From Mycobacterium hubeiense (lineage in GTDB: Bacteria > Actinomycetota > Actinomycetes > Mycobacteriales > Mycobacteriaceae): 64,000 bases of DNA. This document shows, piece by piece, positions 30,786-38,451 of the stretch (position 1 is the first letter of the stretch; each line of letters begins with the position of its first letter). Made by a program: the position numbers and the translations under genes. Location of the stretch: assembly GCF_002838065.1 (NCBI RefSeq), contig NZ_PIZU01000014.1:1-64000 (forward strand), read 5' to 3'. A model generated the notes under the pieces. The model was given only the letters and a program-made list of their open reading frames with translations, made no database searches and was not told where the DNA came from.

Positions 30786-31862
30786 GTGGCCATACGAGTC
30801 GCCGCGATCGGCACCGGCAATGTCGGCCGTCACGCGCTGAACCAGCTCATCACCGACCCGCAGTACGAACTGACCGCCGTCTGGGTGTCGTCGCCGGAAA
30901 AGGCCGGCAAGGACGCGGGAGAGCTTGCCGGACTTGAGGATTCGACGGGCGTCACCGCGACCAACGATCTCGACGAGGTGCTGGGTACCAAGCCCGAGTG
31001 CGCCGTCTACACCGCGATGGCCGACAATCGGCTGCCTGAAGCGCTCGAGGACTACCGGCGCCTGCTGGCCGCCGGCATCAACGTCGTCGGCAGCGCCGCG
31101 GTGTTCCTGCAATACCCGTGGCAGGTGTTGCCGGAGGAGCTCGTCAAACCCATCGAGGAAGCGGCGGAAACGGGCTGTTCGACCCTTTTTGTCAATGGCA
31201 TCGATCCCGGTTTCGCGAATGACCTTCTGCCGCTTGCCCTTGCGGGCACCTGCCAACGCATTGAGCAGATCCGCTGCATGGAGATCGTCGACTACGCCAC
31301 CTACGACAGCGCCACCGTGATGTTCGACGTGATGGGGTTCGGCAAGCCGCTCGACGAGATCCCGATGCTGCTGCAGCCCGGCGTGCTGAGCCTGGCGTGG
31401 GGTTCGGTGGTGCGCCAGCTCGCAGCGGGCCTGGGCATCCAGCTCGACGAAGTGACCGAGACCTACGTCCGCGAGCCGGCGCCCGAGGACTTCGACATTG
31501 CCGCCGGCCACATTCCGAAGGGCAGCGCTGCAGGTCTGCGATTCGAGGTGCGCGGCATGCTCGACGGCCGGCCCGCCGTCGTCCTCGAGCACGTCACCCG
31601 GCTGCGCGACAATCTGTGCCCGGACTGGCCGCAGCCCGCGCAGGAGGGCGGCTCGTATCGCGTCGAGGTGACCGGTGAACCGTCGTACGCCCTGGACCTG
31701 TGCCTGAGCAGCCCGAATGGCGATCACAACCACGCCGGACTGGTCGCGACGGCCGCCCGCGTCGTCAACGCCATCCCCGCCGTGGTGGCCGCGGCGCCGG
31801 GTATCAGGACGACGCTGGACCTTCCCCTCATCACCGGAAAAGGGCTGTACGCTAAGGGATAA
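30786..31862 (+). CDS. Dihydrodipicolinate reductase-like NAD(P)-binding protein (Rv0926c-like)
   Basis: A 358-residue protein with an N-terminal Rossmann domain (VAAIGTGNVGRHALNQLI), like DapB, but a different C-terminal part. The conserved VNGIDPGFANDLLPLAL segment and EQIRCMEIVDYATYDSATVMFDVMGFG are characteristic of this actinobacterial family, in which some members are 2,4-diaminopentanoate-type dehydrogenases. It is not the lysine-pathway DapB. The start is GTG 30786. It lies directly after the SDR, suggesting one pathway, but the substrate is unknown. Confidence 0.85.
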   Translation: MAIRVAAIGTGNVGRHALNQLITDPQYELTAVWVSSPEKAGKDAGELAGLEDSTGVTATNDLDEVLGTKPECAVYTAMADNRLPEALEDYRRLLAAGINVVGSAAVFLQYPWQVLPEELVKPIEEAAETGCSTLFVNGIDPGFANDLLPLALAGTCQRIEQIRCMEIVDYATYDSATVMFDVMGFGKPLDEIPMLLQPGVLSLAWGSVVRQLAAGLGIQLDEVTETYVREPAPEDFDIAAGHIPKGSAAGLRFEVRGMLDGRPAVVLEHVTRLRDNLCPDWPQPAQEGGSYRVEVTGEPSYALDLCLSSPNGDHNHAGLVATAARVVNAIPAVVAAAPGIRTTLDLPLITGKGLYAKG

Positions 31863-31892
31863 GGCGGGGGGACCGGAAGAAGGACACGCCCT

Positions 31893-32189
31893 ATGCGGAT
31901 CCTGCGTTATCTCTCACCGCTGATCGCCGCCGCGGGGGTTGCGGCCGCGATCCTGACGGCGCCCACGGCCATCGCCCAACCCAATGACCCCACGTTGCCC
32001 CAGTGCACCGACACCGGCGGCGCCGCGGCCCTCGGCGGCTCCACCACCGAATGCGTGACGCCGGGCAACGTCCAAATCAACGCCACTCCAGCCGAACCCA
32101 CGTACGTGTACCCCTGGGATGACGAATTCTATGGTCCCGCACTGATATTCGGCGGCGCGGGTGGATACCACGGCGGCGGCCGCCGCTAG
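31893..32189 (+). CDS. Small secreted protein, tandem paralogue 1
   Basis: A 98-residue exported protein with a signal peptide (LRYLSPLIAAAGVAAAILTAPTAIA, cut before QPND). The mature part has two cysteines (LPQCTDT and TTECVTPGNVQINATP) and ends in a Gly/His/Arg tail (GGYHGGGRR). The TTxC then GNVQINxxP motif recurs in the next two genes. It follows the Rv0926c-like gene by 30 bp. Function unknown; this family is typical of mycobacterial cell-envelope secretomes. Confidence 0.7.
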   Translation: MRILRYLSPLIAAAGVAAAILTAPTAIAQPNDPTLPQCTDTGGAAALGGSTTECVTPGNVQINATPAEPTYVYPWDDEFYGPALIFGGAGGYHGGGRR

Positions 32190-32199
32190 GAGGCGCATC

Positions 32200-32427
32200 A
32201 TGCGCAGCACAACTCGATATCTCACACCGCTTTTCGCGGCCGCCGGGACCGCCATGCTGTTTGCGCCCGTCGCCGCGGCGGTGCCCGAATGCACCAATAC
32301 CGGCCCGACGACCACGCAATGCGAAACCAACGGCAGCACCCAGATCATCACCTCTCCCCCGGCGATGAACTACAACCCGTGGTTCGGCACACCGTTCGGC
32401 GGCATTGTGTTCGGTATCGGATGGTGA
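32200..32427 (+). CDS. Small secreted protein, tandem paralogue 2
   Basis: A 75-residue exported protein beginning 10 bp after paralogue 1 with a strong AGGAGG ribosome-binding site. Its signal peptide (RYLTPLFAAAGTAMLFAPVAAA) closely resembles that of paralogue 1. The mature region keeps the two cysteines and related spacing (PECTNT, TTQCETNGSTQIITSPP), then NYNPWFGTPFGGIVFGIGW. A recent duplication of the signal region is apparent from the shared LRYL/TRYLTP-LF(I)AAAG start. Confidence 0.7.
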   Translation: MRSTTRYLTPLFAAAGTAMLFAPVAAAVPECTNTGPTTTQCETNGSTQIITSPPAMNYNPWFGTPFGGIVFGIGW

Positions 32428-32705
32428 AAGTCCTCATTGCGGTGCTCGCGGCTGTGGCTGCGGTCCTCGGCGCGCCGACCGCGTCCGCGGATCCGCAGTG
32501 CACCGAAGTCGCCGCGGGCACCACCCGATGCGGCAGCCCCGGCAACGTGCAGATCAACACCTCGCCGATACAGACGGGTCCGGCGCTGCCCTACGGCTGC
32601 GACCCGGCCTACGCCGCCATGTGTTACGACAACCTGCCTGGCATCACCATCGAATTCGGCGGCGGAGACCGCCACGACGGAGGCGGTCGACACCCCCGGC
32701 GCTAG
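32421..32705 (+). CDS. Small secreted protein, tandem paralogue 3
   Basis: A 94-residue exported protein. The signal peptide is MVKVLIAVLAAVAAVLGAPTASA, with the cut before DPQC. It keeps PQCTEVAAGTTRCGSPGNVQINTSP as in paralogue 1, then adds a second cysteine pair (PYGCDPAYAAMCYD) and a Gly/His/Arg tail (GGGDRHDGGGRHPRR). The ATG at 32421 overlaps the previous stop by 7 bp; the GTG at 32424 would give a GTGA overlap instead. The three genes appear to be one translationally linked set. Confidence 0.7.
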   Translation: MVKVLIAVLAAVAAVLGAPTASADPQCTEVAAGTTRCGSPGNVQINTSPIQTGPALPYGCDPAYAAMCYDNLPGITIEFGGGDRHDGGGRHPRR

Positions 32706-32732
32706 CCCCGCGACTGGGTTTCGGCTACCCTA

Positions 32733-32763
32733 ACTTTTCTATTCGAGATACCGGATAGAAAGT
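32733..32763. promoter_or_regulatory. Operator-like palindrome at the mntH start
   Basis: TTCTATTC and GGATAGAA form arms (7 of 8 pair) around 8 bp; including flanking ACTT and AGT the dyad spans 31 bp. It runs into the GTG start codon of the metal transporter gene (32762), so a bound repressor would block a leaderless or very short-leader promoter. An MntR-type manganese repressor is the obvious candidate, but it is not encoded here. Confidence 0.55.
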
Positions 32764-34006
32764 GGGGGCTGTGCTACAGGACCGTCAGGACACCCAGGTA
32801 CGCATGCGGCCGAGTTGGTATCTGCTCGGACCGGCATTCGTCGCGGCCATCGCCTATGTCGACCCCGGCAACGTCGCGGCCAACATCAGCGCCGGCGCGC
32901 AGTTCGGTTTCCTGCTGGTGTGGGTCATCGTGCTGGCCAACGCCATGGCGTGCCTGGTGCAGTACCTGTCGGCCAAGCTGGGCCTGGTCACCGGGATGTC
33001 GCTGCCCGAGGCCGTCGGCAACCGCATGCGCCGCCCCACCCGGCTTGCCTACTGGGTGCAGGCCGAACTGGTCGCGATGGCCACCGACCTGGCCGAGGTG
33101 ATGGGTGGCGCGATCGCCCTGTACCTGCTGTTCGATCTGCCGCTCCTGACGGGTGGCGTCATCACGGGCATCGTGTCGCTGCTGCTGCTCGTGGTGAAGG
33201 ACCGCCGCGGGCAGCGCGTGTTCGAGCGCGTCATCACCGGTCTGCTGCTCGTCATCGCCATCGGGTTCCTGACGAGCCTGTTCGTCGCGCCGCCGCCCGT
33301 CGGCGAAGCGGCCAAGGGTCTGGTGCCGATGTTCGCCGGCACCGAGAGCGTGCTGCTGGCGGCGGCGATGCTGGGCGCGACGGTCATGCCGCACGCGGTG
33401 TACCTACACTCCGGGCTGGCCCGCGACCGTCATGGCCATCCGGACGCGGGCCCGATGCGCCGGATGCTGCTGCGCGTCACCCGCTGGGACGTCGGCATGG
33501 CGATGCTCGTCGCGGGCGCGGTGAACCTGTCGATGGTGTTGGTGGCCGCGACCAATCTGCAGGGCCTCGAGGGCACGGATTCGATCGAGGGCGCCCACGC
33601 CGCGGTCGCCAACACGCTCGGCCCAACGGTGGCGCTGTTGTTTGCTATCGGGCTGCTCGCCTCCGGGCTGGCGTCGTCGTCGGTGGGCGCCTACGCCGGC
33701 GCGATGATCATGCAGGGCCTGCTGCGGCGTTCGATCCCGCTGGTGCTGCGCCGGCTGATCACACTGATTCCCGCGCTGCTGATCCTCGCGATCGGCCTCG
33801 ATCCCAGCCGTGCGCTGGTGTTGTCGCAGGTCGTGCTGTCATTCGGCATCCCGTTCGCGCTGATCCCGCTGATCCGGCTGACCAGCGACCGGCCCCTGAT
33901 GGGCGACGACACGAACCACCGGTTGACCACCACGTTTGGCTGGGTGGTCGCCGGATTGATTACCCTGTTGAACGTTGTGTTGATTTATTTGACGGTTGCT
34001 GGATGA
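32762..34006 (+). CDS. mntH: Nramp-type manganese transporter
   Basis: A 414-residue proton-coupled divalent metal importer with about eleven membrane helices. The metal-binding residues of the family are present: DPGN in TM1 (residues 34-37) and MPH in TM6 (209-211). It matches M. tuberculosis MntH (Rv0924c) in the opening SWYLLGPAFVAAIAYVDPGN and in VYLHSGLARDRHGHPD. The GTG at 32762 gives an N-terminus aligned with that protein; an ATG at 32804 is a possible internal start. It is probably regulated by manganese through the palindrome at its start. Confidence 0.93.
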   Translation: MGAVLQDRQDTQVRMRPSWYLLGPAFVAAIAYVDPGNVAANISAGAQFGFLLVWVIVLANAMACLVQYLSAKLGLVTGMSLPEAVGNRMRRPTRLAYWVQAELVAMATDLAEVMGGAIALYLLFDLPLLTGGVITGIVSLLLLVVKDRRGQRVFERVITGLLLVIAIGFLTSLFVAPPPVGEAAKGLVPMFAGTESVLLAAAMLGATVMPHAVYLHSGLARDRHGHPDAGPMRRMLLRVTRWDVGMAMLVAGAVNLSMVLVAATNLQGLEGTDSIEGAHAAVANTLGPTVALLFAIGLLASGLASSSVGAYAGAMIMQGLLRRSIPLVLRRLITLIPALLILAIGLDPSRALVLSQVVLSFGIPFALIPLIRLTSDRPLMGDDTNHRLTTTFGWVVAGLITLLNVVLIYLTVAG

Positions 34007-34016
34007 CTCGGGCCTG

Positions 34017-35108
34017 ATGTCGCCGGCCGAGCGGCTCCGAGGCAGCCACCACTACTTCGCGTACGGGTCCAACCTGTGCGTGAGGCAGATGGCTCTCCGT
34101 TGCCCCGGCGCCGTCGACCCGCGGCCCGCGCGGCTGCCCGACCATGACTGGCTGATCAACGAGCGCGGGGTGGCCACCGTCGAACCCTTCGACGGCTCAC
34201 ACGTCCACGGTGTCGTCTGGCGCCTGACCGATCACGACCTCAAAGTCCTCGACAGCGCCGAAGGCGTGCCGGTGCGATATCGCCGCGACCGCCTCACCGT
34301 GCACACCGACGACGGCCCGTCCGAGGCCTGGGTGTACATCGACCACCGCGTCGACCCCGGCCCGCCGCGACCCGGTTACCTGGAGCGCATCATCGACGGC
34401 GCCATCCACCACGGGCTGCCGCACCGGTGGATCGAGTTTCTCAAGCGGTGGGATCCTGCGCACTGGCCGCGACGGGCCGACAAATCGAGTTCGCCTGCGC
34501 CGCGGTCACTTTCGGAATTGCTGGCCGATCCCGGCGTGATCGAGGACAGCACACTGCGATCGCGGTTCGGGTTCATGGCCATCCATGGCGGTGGCCTGGA
34601 GCAGATGACCGACGTGATCGCCGAACGCGCCGCCGAGGCCGCCGACGCGTCGGTGTACATCGTGCGCCATCCCGACCACTATCCGCACCATCTGCCGTCG
34701 GCGCTGTATCGCGCGCAGGAATCCGAGCGGCTGGCCGAATTCCTCGAACATGTCGACGTCGCGGTGTCGCTGCACGGCTATGGCCGCATCGGGCGGAGCA
34801 CGCAGCTGCTGGCCGGCGGACGCAACCGCGCGCTGGCCGAACACCTGAAGCGTCACGTCGACGTGCCCGGCTACCGCGTCGTCACCGACCTCGACGCGAT
34901 CCCCCGCGAGCTGCGCGGCCTGCACCCCGACAACCCCGTCAACCGCATGCGCGACGGCGGCACGCAGCTCGAACTCACCCCGCGAGTGCGGGGCATCAGC
35001 CCGCGCAGCCCGTTGCCCGGCGACGACGGCCTGTCCCCCGCGACATCCCAGCTGGTTCAGGGCCTCATCGCGACCGCGCATTCCTGGGAGTCGCCGATTT
35101 CGGCGTGA
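34017..35108 (+). CDS. Gamma-glutamylcyclotransferase / poly-gamma-glutamate hydrolase fusion (Rv0923c-like)
   Basis: A 363-residue two-domain protein. Residues 10-110 look like a GGCT/AIG2 cyclotransferase: the substrate loop YFAYGSNL is at 13-20 and the candidate catalytic Glu82 is in LDSAEGVPVRY. Residues 165-345 look like the zinc-dependent poly-gamma-glutamate hydrolase family: IHGGGLEQMTD (His190, Glu195), YIVRHPDHYPHHLPS, and AVSLHGYGR (His253). Both halves act on gamma-glutamyl bonds, so the fusion could release and then cyclise gamma-linked glutamate; this is inferred. Its neighbour order matches Rv0924c-Rv0923c. ATG 34017 was preferred; a TTG at 33996 overlaps mntH. Confidence 0.75.
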   Translation: MSPAERLRGSHHYFAYGSNLCVRQMALRCPGAVDPRPARLPDHDWLINERGVATVEPFDGSHVHGVVWRLTDHDLKVLDSAEGVPVRYRRDRLTVHTDDGPSEAWVYIDHRVDPGPPRPGYLERIIDGAIHHGLPHRWIEFLKRWDPAHWPRRADKSSSPAPRSLSELLADPGVIEDSTLRSRFGFMAIHGGGLEQMTDVIAERAAEAADASVYIVRHPDHYPHHLPSALYRAQESERLAEFLEHVDVAVSLHGYGRIGRSTQLLAGGRNRALAEHLKRHVDVPGYRVVTDLDAIPRELRGLHPDNPVNRMRDGGTQLELTPRVRGISPRSPLPGDDGLSPATSQLVQGLIATAHSWESPISA

Positions 35109-35116
35109 CCGCCGGA

Positions 35117-35143
35117 AGATCCACGACGGCGTCGGCTCCGAAT
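35117..35143 (+). promoter_or_regulatory. SigK-like promoter of the ufaA1-sigK operon
   Basis: CCGAAT at 35138-35143 equals the known mycobacterial SigK -10 element. AGATCC at 35117-35122 matches the CCATCC -35 at 4 of 6 bases, with a 15-bp spacer. The -10 ends 7 bp before the GTG of the first operon gene (35151), implying a leaderless message and autoregulation of sigK from the operon head. Confidence 0.6.
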
Positions 35144-35150
35144 AAGAGAT

Positions 35151-36458
35151 GTGGAACGCATACATCCCTACGGGCGCTCGATCGCGGTGATCGGCAGCGG
35201 CGTCGCCGGCCTGACCGCGGCCTATCTGCTGTCGGCCCGCGACCGGGTCACCCTGTTCGAGGCCGACACCCGCTTCGGCGGCCATGCGCACACGCACTAC
35301 GTCGACCGCGGCGACGGCAACATCGTCGGCATCGACACCGCCTTCCTGGTGCACAACGACCGCACCTACCCGACGCTGTGCCGGCTGTTCGACGAACTCG
35401 GGATCGCCACCACGGACACCGACATGTCGATGTCGGTGCGCGACGACGCCAGCGGCCTGGAGTACGCCGGCGCCCGCGGGTTCGGCGGCCTCTTCCCGTC
35501 CTGGTCGACGCTGACCCGCCCGCGGTATCTGGCGATGCTGGCCGAGATCACGCGCTTCCACCGGGCGGCGACGCGGCTGCTGGACTCCGACGGCGATGAC
35601 ACCGAGACTCTCGACGCGTTCCTGGATCGGCACGGGTTCTCGCGATACTTCCGCGACTACTTCATGACGCCCCTGGTCGCCGCAGTGTGGTCGAGCCCGC
35701 CCGGCGCCGCGCTGCGTTACCCCGCCCGCTACCTGTTCGTCTTTCTGCACCACCACGGCATGCTGTCGGTATTCGGCTCGCCGACGTGGCGCACGGTGGT
35801 CGGCGGATCGGCCACCTACGTCGAGGCGATCCTCAACCGGATCGACGAGGTCGCCGCGGGCCTGCCCGTGCGCTCGGTGCGGCGGGTACCGGAGGGCGTC
35901 CTGATCGGCGTGGGCAGCGGTCGCCCAAGGCTGTTCGACGCCGCCGTGATCGCCACCCACCCGGACCAGGCGCTGTTGATGCTCGACGGGCCCACCCCCG
36001 CCGAGCGCTCGGTGCTGGGCGCAATCCACTACTGCAGCAACCACGCTCAGCTGCACACCGACGAATCGCTGCTGCCCCGCCATCACCGCGCCCGCGCGTC
36101 GTGGAACTACCTGATCACCCCGAACGACGACACCGTCGCCGTCACCTACGACATCACCCGGCTGATGCGGCTGGGCGGACCGCGACGGTTCCTGGTGACG
36201 CTCGGCGGCCGCGACCGCGTCGATCCGCGCACCGTGCTGGCAGAGATGACCTACAGCCATCCGGTGTACACCCCTGAATCCGTTGCTGCTCAGCGGTTTC
36301 TGCCGCAGCTCGACGACGATCGGGTGGTGTTCGCCGGCGCATATCACGGCTGGGGTTTCCACGAGGACGGCGCGGCGTCGGGTCTGCGCGCGGCACGCCG
36401 ACTCGGTGCCGACTGGCCGGCCGCCGCGCGGCCGCGACTGCGGGCGGTCGCATGTTGA
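35151..36458 (+). CDS. FAD-dependent amine-oxidase-type oxidoreductase (Rv0449c-like)
   Basis: A 435-residue flavoprotein. The N-terminal dinucleotide motif IAVIGSGVAGLTAAYLLS is at about 10-27, followed by FEADTRFGGHAHTH. The C-terminal FAD segment is VVFAGAYHGWGFHEDGAASGLRAA. It heads the operon Rv0449c-Rv0448c-ufaA1-Rv0446c-sigK-rskA that is conserved in mycobacteria. Related flavoproteins travel with methyltransferases that make branched, cyclopropane or furan fatty acids, so it likely reduces or desaturates the methylated acyl intermediate; this is inferred. The start is GTG 35151, at the predicted transcription start; it overlaps the next gene by 7 bp. Confidence 0.85.
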   Translation: MERIHPYGRSIAVIGSGVAGLTAAYLLSARDRVTLFEADTRFGGHAHTHYVDRGDGNIVGIDTAFLVHNDRTYPTLCRLFDELGIATTDTDMSMSVRDDASGLEYAGARGFGGLFPSWSTLTRPRYLAMLAEITRFHRAATRLLDSDGDDTETLDAFLDRHGFSRYFRDYFMTPLVAAVWSSPPGAALRYPARYLFVFLHHHGMLSVFGSPTWRTVVGGSATYVEAILNRIDEVAAGLPVRSVRRVPEGVLIGVGSGRPRLFDAAVIATHPDQALLMLDGPTPAERSVLGAIHYCSNHAQLHTDESLLPRHHRARASWNYLITPNDDTVAVTYDITRLMRLGGPRRFLVTLGGRDRVDPRTVLAEMTYSHPVYTPESVAAQRFLPQLDDDRVVFAGAYHGWGFHEDGAASGLRAARRLGADWPAAARPRLRAVAC

Positions 36459-37195
36459 CCCCGGCGCTGTACCGCACGCGGATCACCCACCTGCGCCGCG
36501 CACCGGTGCGGCATTACTTCGAGCACCGAGGCTACAGCTGGTACGTCGACGTCGACGACCTTCCGCGATTTCCGCTCTGGCTACGGCCGTTTGCGCGGTT
36601 CGACGCACGCGATCATCTGTGGGCAGACCCGGCCCCCGGGTCGAATGACTCACTGCGGCAACGCATCGACGCGTTCCTGGCCAGGCGCGGCATCGACCTG
36701 GAGGGCGGCACGGTCACCGCGCTGCTGCAGGCCCGCGTGCTGGGTTACGTGTTCAACCCCCTGAGCCTGTACTGGTGCCACGACGCCGACGGCGTGCTGC
36801 GCCACGTCATCGCTGAGGTGCACAACACCTATGGCGAACGGCACGCCTACCTGCTGCCGCCCGACGGAATTGCCCCGGTGTCCAAACAGCTGTACGTGTC
36901 GCCGTTCAACGACGTCGACGGGTACTACCGGGTGCGGGCGCCGAGGCCGAACGGTCAACTGGACGTGGCGATTTCGCTGCACCAGCAGAATCGGCCCGCG
37001 TTCGTTGCCACCATGCGCGGCACCCGAAGGCCGGCCACCGTCGGCGAGCTGCTGCGCCTGCAGATGGTCGCGCCGATGGCCCCGTTGATGGGCGCGTTGG
37101 GCATCCGCAGACAGGGCATCACGCTGTGGCTGCGCCGCGTTCCGGTGGTGCCACGGCCGAAAACACCCGCACAAGAGAGGATTTCGCAAAGGTGA
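36452..37195 (+). CDS. DUF1365 protein (Rv0448c-like)
   Basis: A 247-residue protein of DUF1365. Family features are the opening LYRTRITHLRRAPVRHYFEHRGYSWYVDVDDLP, the NPLSLYWCHDADGVLRHVIAEVHNTYGERHAYLL block and a FNDVDGYYRV segment, with several conserved Trp, Tyr and His residues. It is always found beside an FAD oxidoreductase and a CFA-type methyltransferase. The biochemical role is unproven; lipid binding or catalysis in the same fatty-acid modification is likely. The ATG lies inside the preceding gene's last codons, and the stop overlaps the next GTG. Confidence 0.85.
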   Translation: MLTPALYRTRITHLRRAPVRHYFEHRGYSWYVDVDDLPRFPLWLRPFARFDARDHLWADPAPGSNDSLRQRIDAFLARRGIDLEGGTVTALLQARVLGYVFNPLSLYWCHDADGVLRHVIAEVHNTYGERHAYLLPPDGIAPVSKQLYVSPFNDVDGYYRVRAPRPNGQLDVAISLHQQNRPAFVATMRGTRRPATVGELLRLQMVAPMAPLMGALGIRRQGITLWLRRVPVVPRPKTPAQERISQR

Positions 37196-38451
37196 GCATC
37201 GACACCGCCGCGCTTCACACCGTCGACCCCACGCGCTGGCCGGACGTGGCCGCCACACCGACCGGACCCGTCAGCGTGGCGGCGGGTGCGGTCGCGGACC
37301 GGCTGCTGCGACGGGCCGTCGCGCGGCTGCCGGTGCGCCTGGTCTACCCGGACGGTTCGGTGGTTGGCGCGGCCGATCCGACGCTGCCGACCATGGTGAT
37401 CGAACGACCGGATGCGCTGGCCCGCAGGATCGGCCGCTACGGGCTGATCGGCTTCGGCGAGTCCTATATGGCCGGCGACTGGCACAGCGACGACCTCGTC
37501 GTCGTGCTCACCGAATTCGCAAAGTCACTTCCGCAGTTGGTTCCTCCTGCGCTGCAACGCCTCCGGCCGTTGGTGGTGCTGCGGCCGCCACGCTCACCGC
37601 GCAACAGCCCGGCGCAGGCGCGAAGCAATATCGCCCACCACTACGACCTGTCCAATGAGCTGTTCGCCGAGTTCCTCGACGAAACCATGACCTACTCCAG
37701 CGCGCTGTTCGACGCCACGACCACCAGCCTCGCCGACGCCCAGCGCCGCAAGATCGACCGCCTGCTCGACGCGGCGCGCGTGGGCCCCGGCACCCGCCTG
37801 CTGGAAATCGGCACGGGCTGGGGCGAATTGTGCATTCGGGCGGCAGCGCGGGGCGCGCAGGTTCGCTCGGTGACGCTGTCGGCCGAGCAGCTGCGGCTGG
37901 CCCGACGGCGCGTCGAGGAGGCCGGGTTGGCCGACCGCGTCTCGATCGAATACCGCGACTACCGCGACATCGGCGGAAGCTACGACGCGGTGGTGTCGGT
38001 GGAGATGGTCGAGGCGGTGGGCTACCGCCACTGGCCCACCTACTTCGACAAGCTGGACCGGTTGGTGACGCCCGGCGGTCGGGTGGCGATTCAGGCGATC
38101 ACGATGCCGCACGACCGAATGATGGCCACCCGCAACACGTATACCTGGATTCAGAAGTACATCTTCCCGGGCGGCCTGCTGCCGTCAACAGAAGCGGTCG
38201 CGGCAATCACCGAGCGGCACACCCGGTTACGCACCGTCGACATGATCTCGCTGCGCCCGCATTACGCCGAGACACTGCGACGGTGGCGGGAGCGGTTCCT
38301 TGAGCGCCGGGATGCGGTGGCGGCGTTGGGTTTCGATGAGGTCTTCCAGCGGATGTGGGAGCTCTACCTGGCTTACTCCGAGGCGGGGTTCCGGTCCGGA
38401 TACCTTGACGTGTACCAGTGGACCTTGGCGCCGAGGGAGGGCGGCCGATGA
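37192..38451 (+). CDS. ufaA1: Cyclopropane-fatty-acid-synthase-like methyltransferase
   Basis: A 419-residue SAM-dependent methyltransferase of the CFAS family, equivalent to Rv0447c/UfaA1, which was reported to take part in tuberculostearic acid synthesis. The N-terminal lipid-binding domain (about 25-130) precedes IAHHYDLSNELFAEFLDE, the SAM site LLEIGTGWGELCIRAA (about 203-218), SVEMVEAVGYRHWP and YIFPGGLLPS. I chose GTG 37192 because it overlaps the previous stop as GTGA and has AGAGAGG upstream; an earlier ATG would lie inside the DUF1365 gene. It is coupled to the DUF1295 gene. Confidence 0.88.
   Translation: MSIDTAALHTVDPTRWPDVAATPTGPVSVAAGAVADRLLRRAVARLPVRLVYPDGSVVGAADPTLPTMVIERPDALARRIGRYGLIGFGESYMAGDWHSDDLVVVLTEFAKSLPQLVPPALQRLRPLVVLRPPRSPRNSPAQARSNIAHHYDLSNELFAEFLDETMTYSSALFDATTTSLADAQRRKIDRLLDAARVGPGTRLLEIGTGWGELCIRAAARGAQVRSVTLSAEQLRLARRRVEEAGLADRVSIEYRDYRDIGGSYDAVVSVEMVEAVGYRHWPTYFDKLDRLVTPGGRVAIQAITMPHDRMMATRNTYTWIQKYIFPGGLLPSTEAVAAITERHTRLRTVDMISLRPHYAETLRRWRERFLERRDAVAALGFDEVFQRMWELYLAYSEAGFRSGYLDVYQWTLAPREGGR

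Noticed and set aside
34506..36362. A 618-codon open frame on the minus strand
   Set aside because: It is antisense to the GGCT-hydrolase and FAD enzyme genes, both of which have clear motifs. High GC content keeps the opposite strand open.
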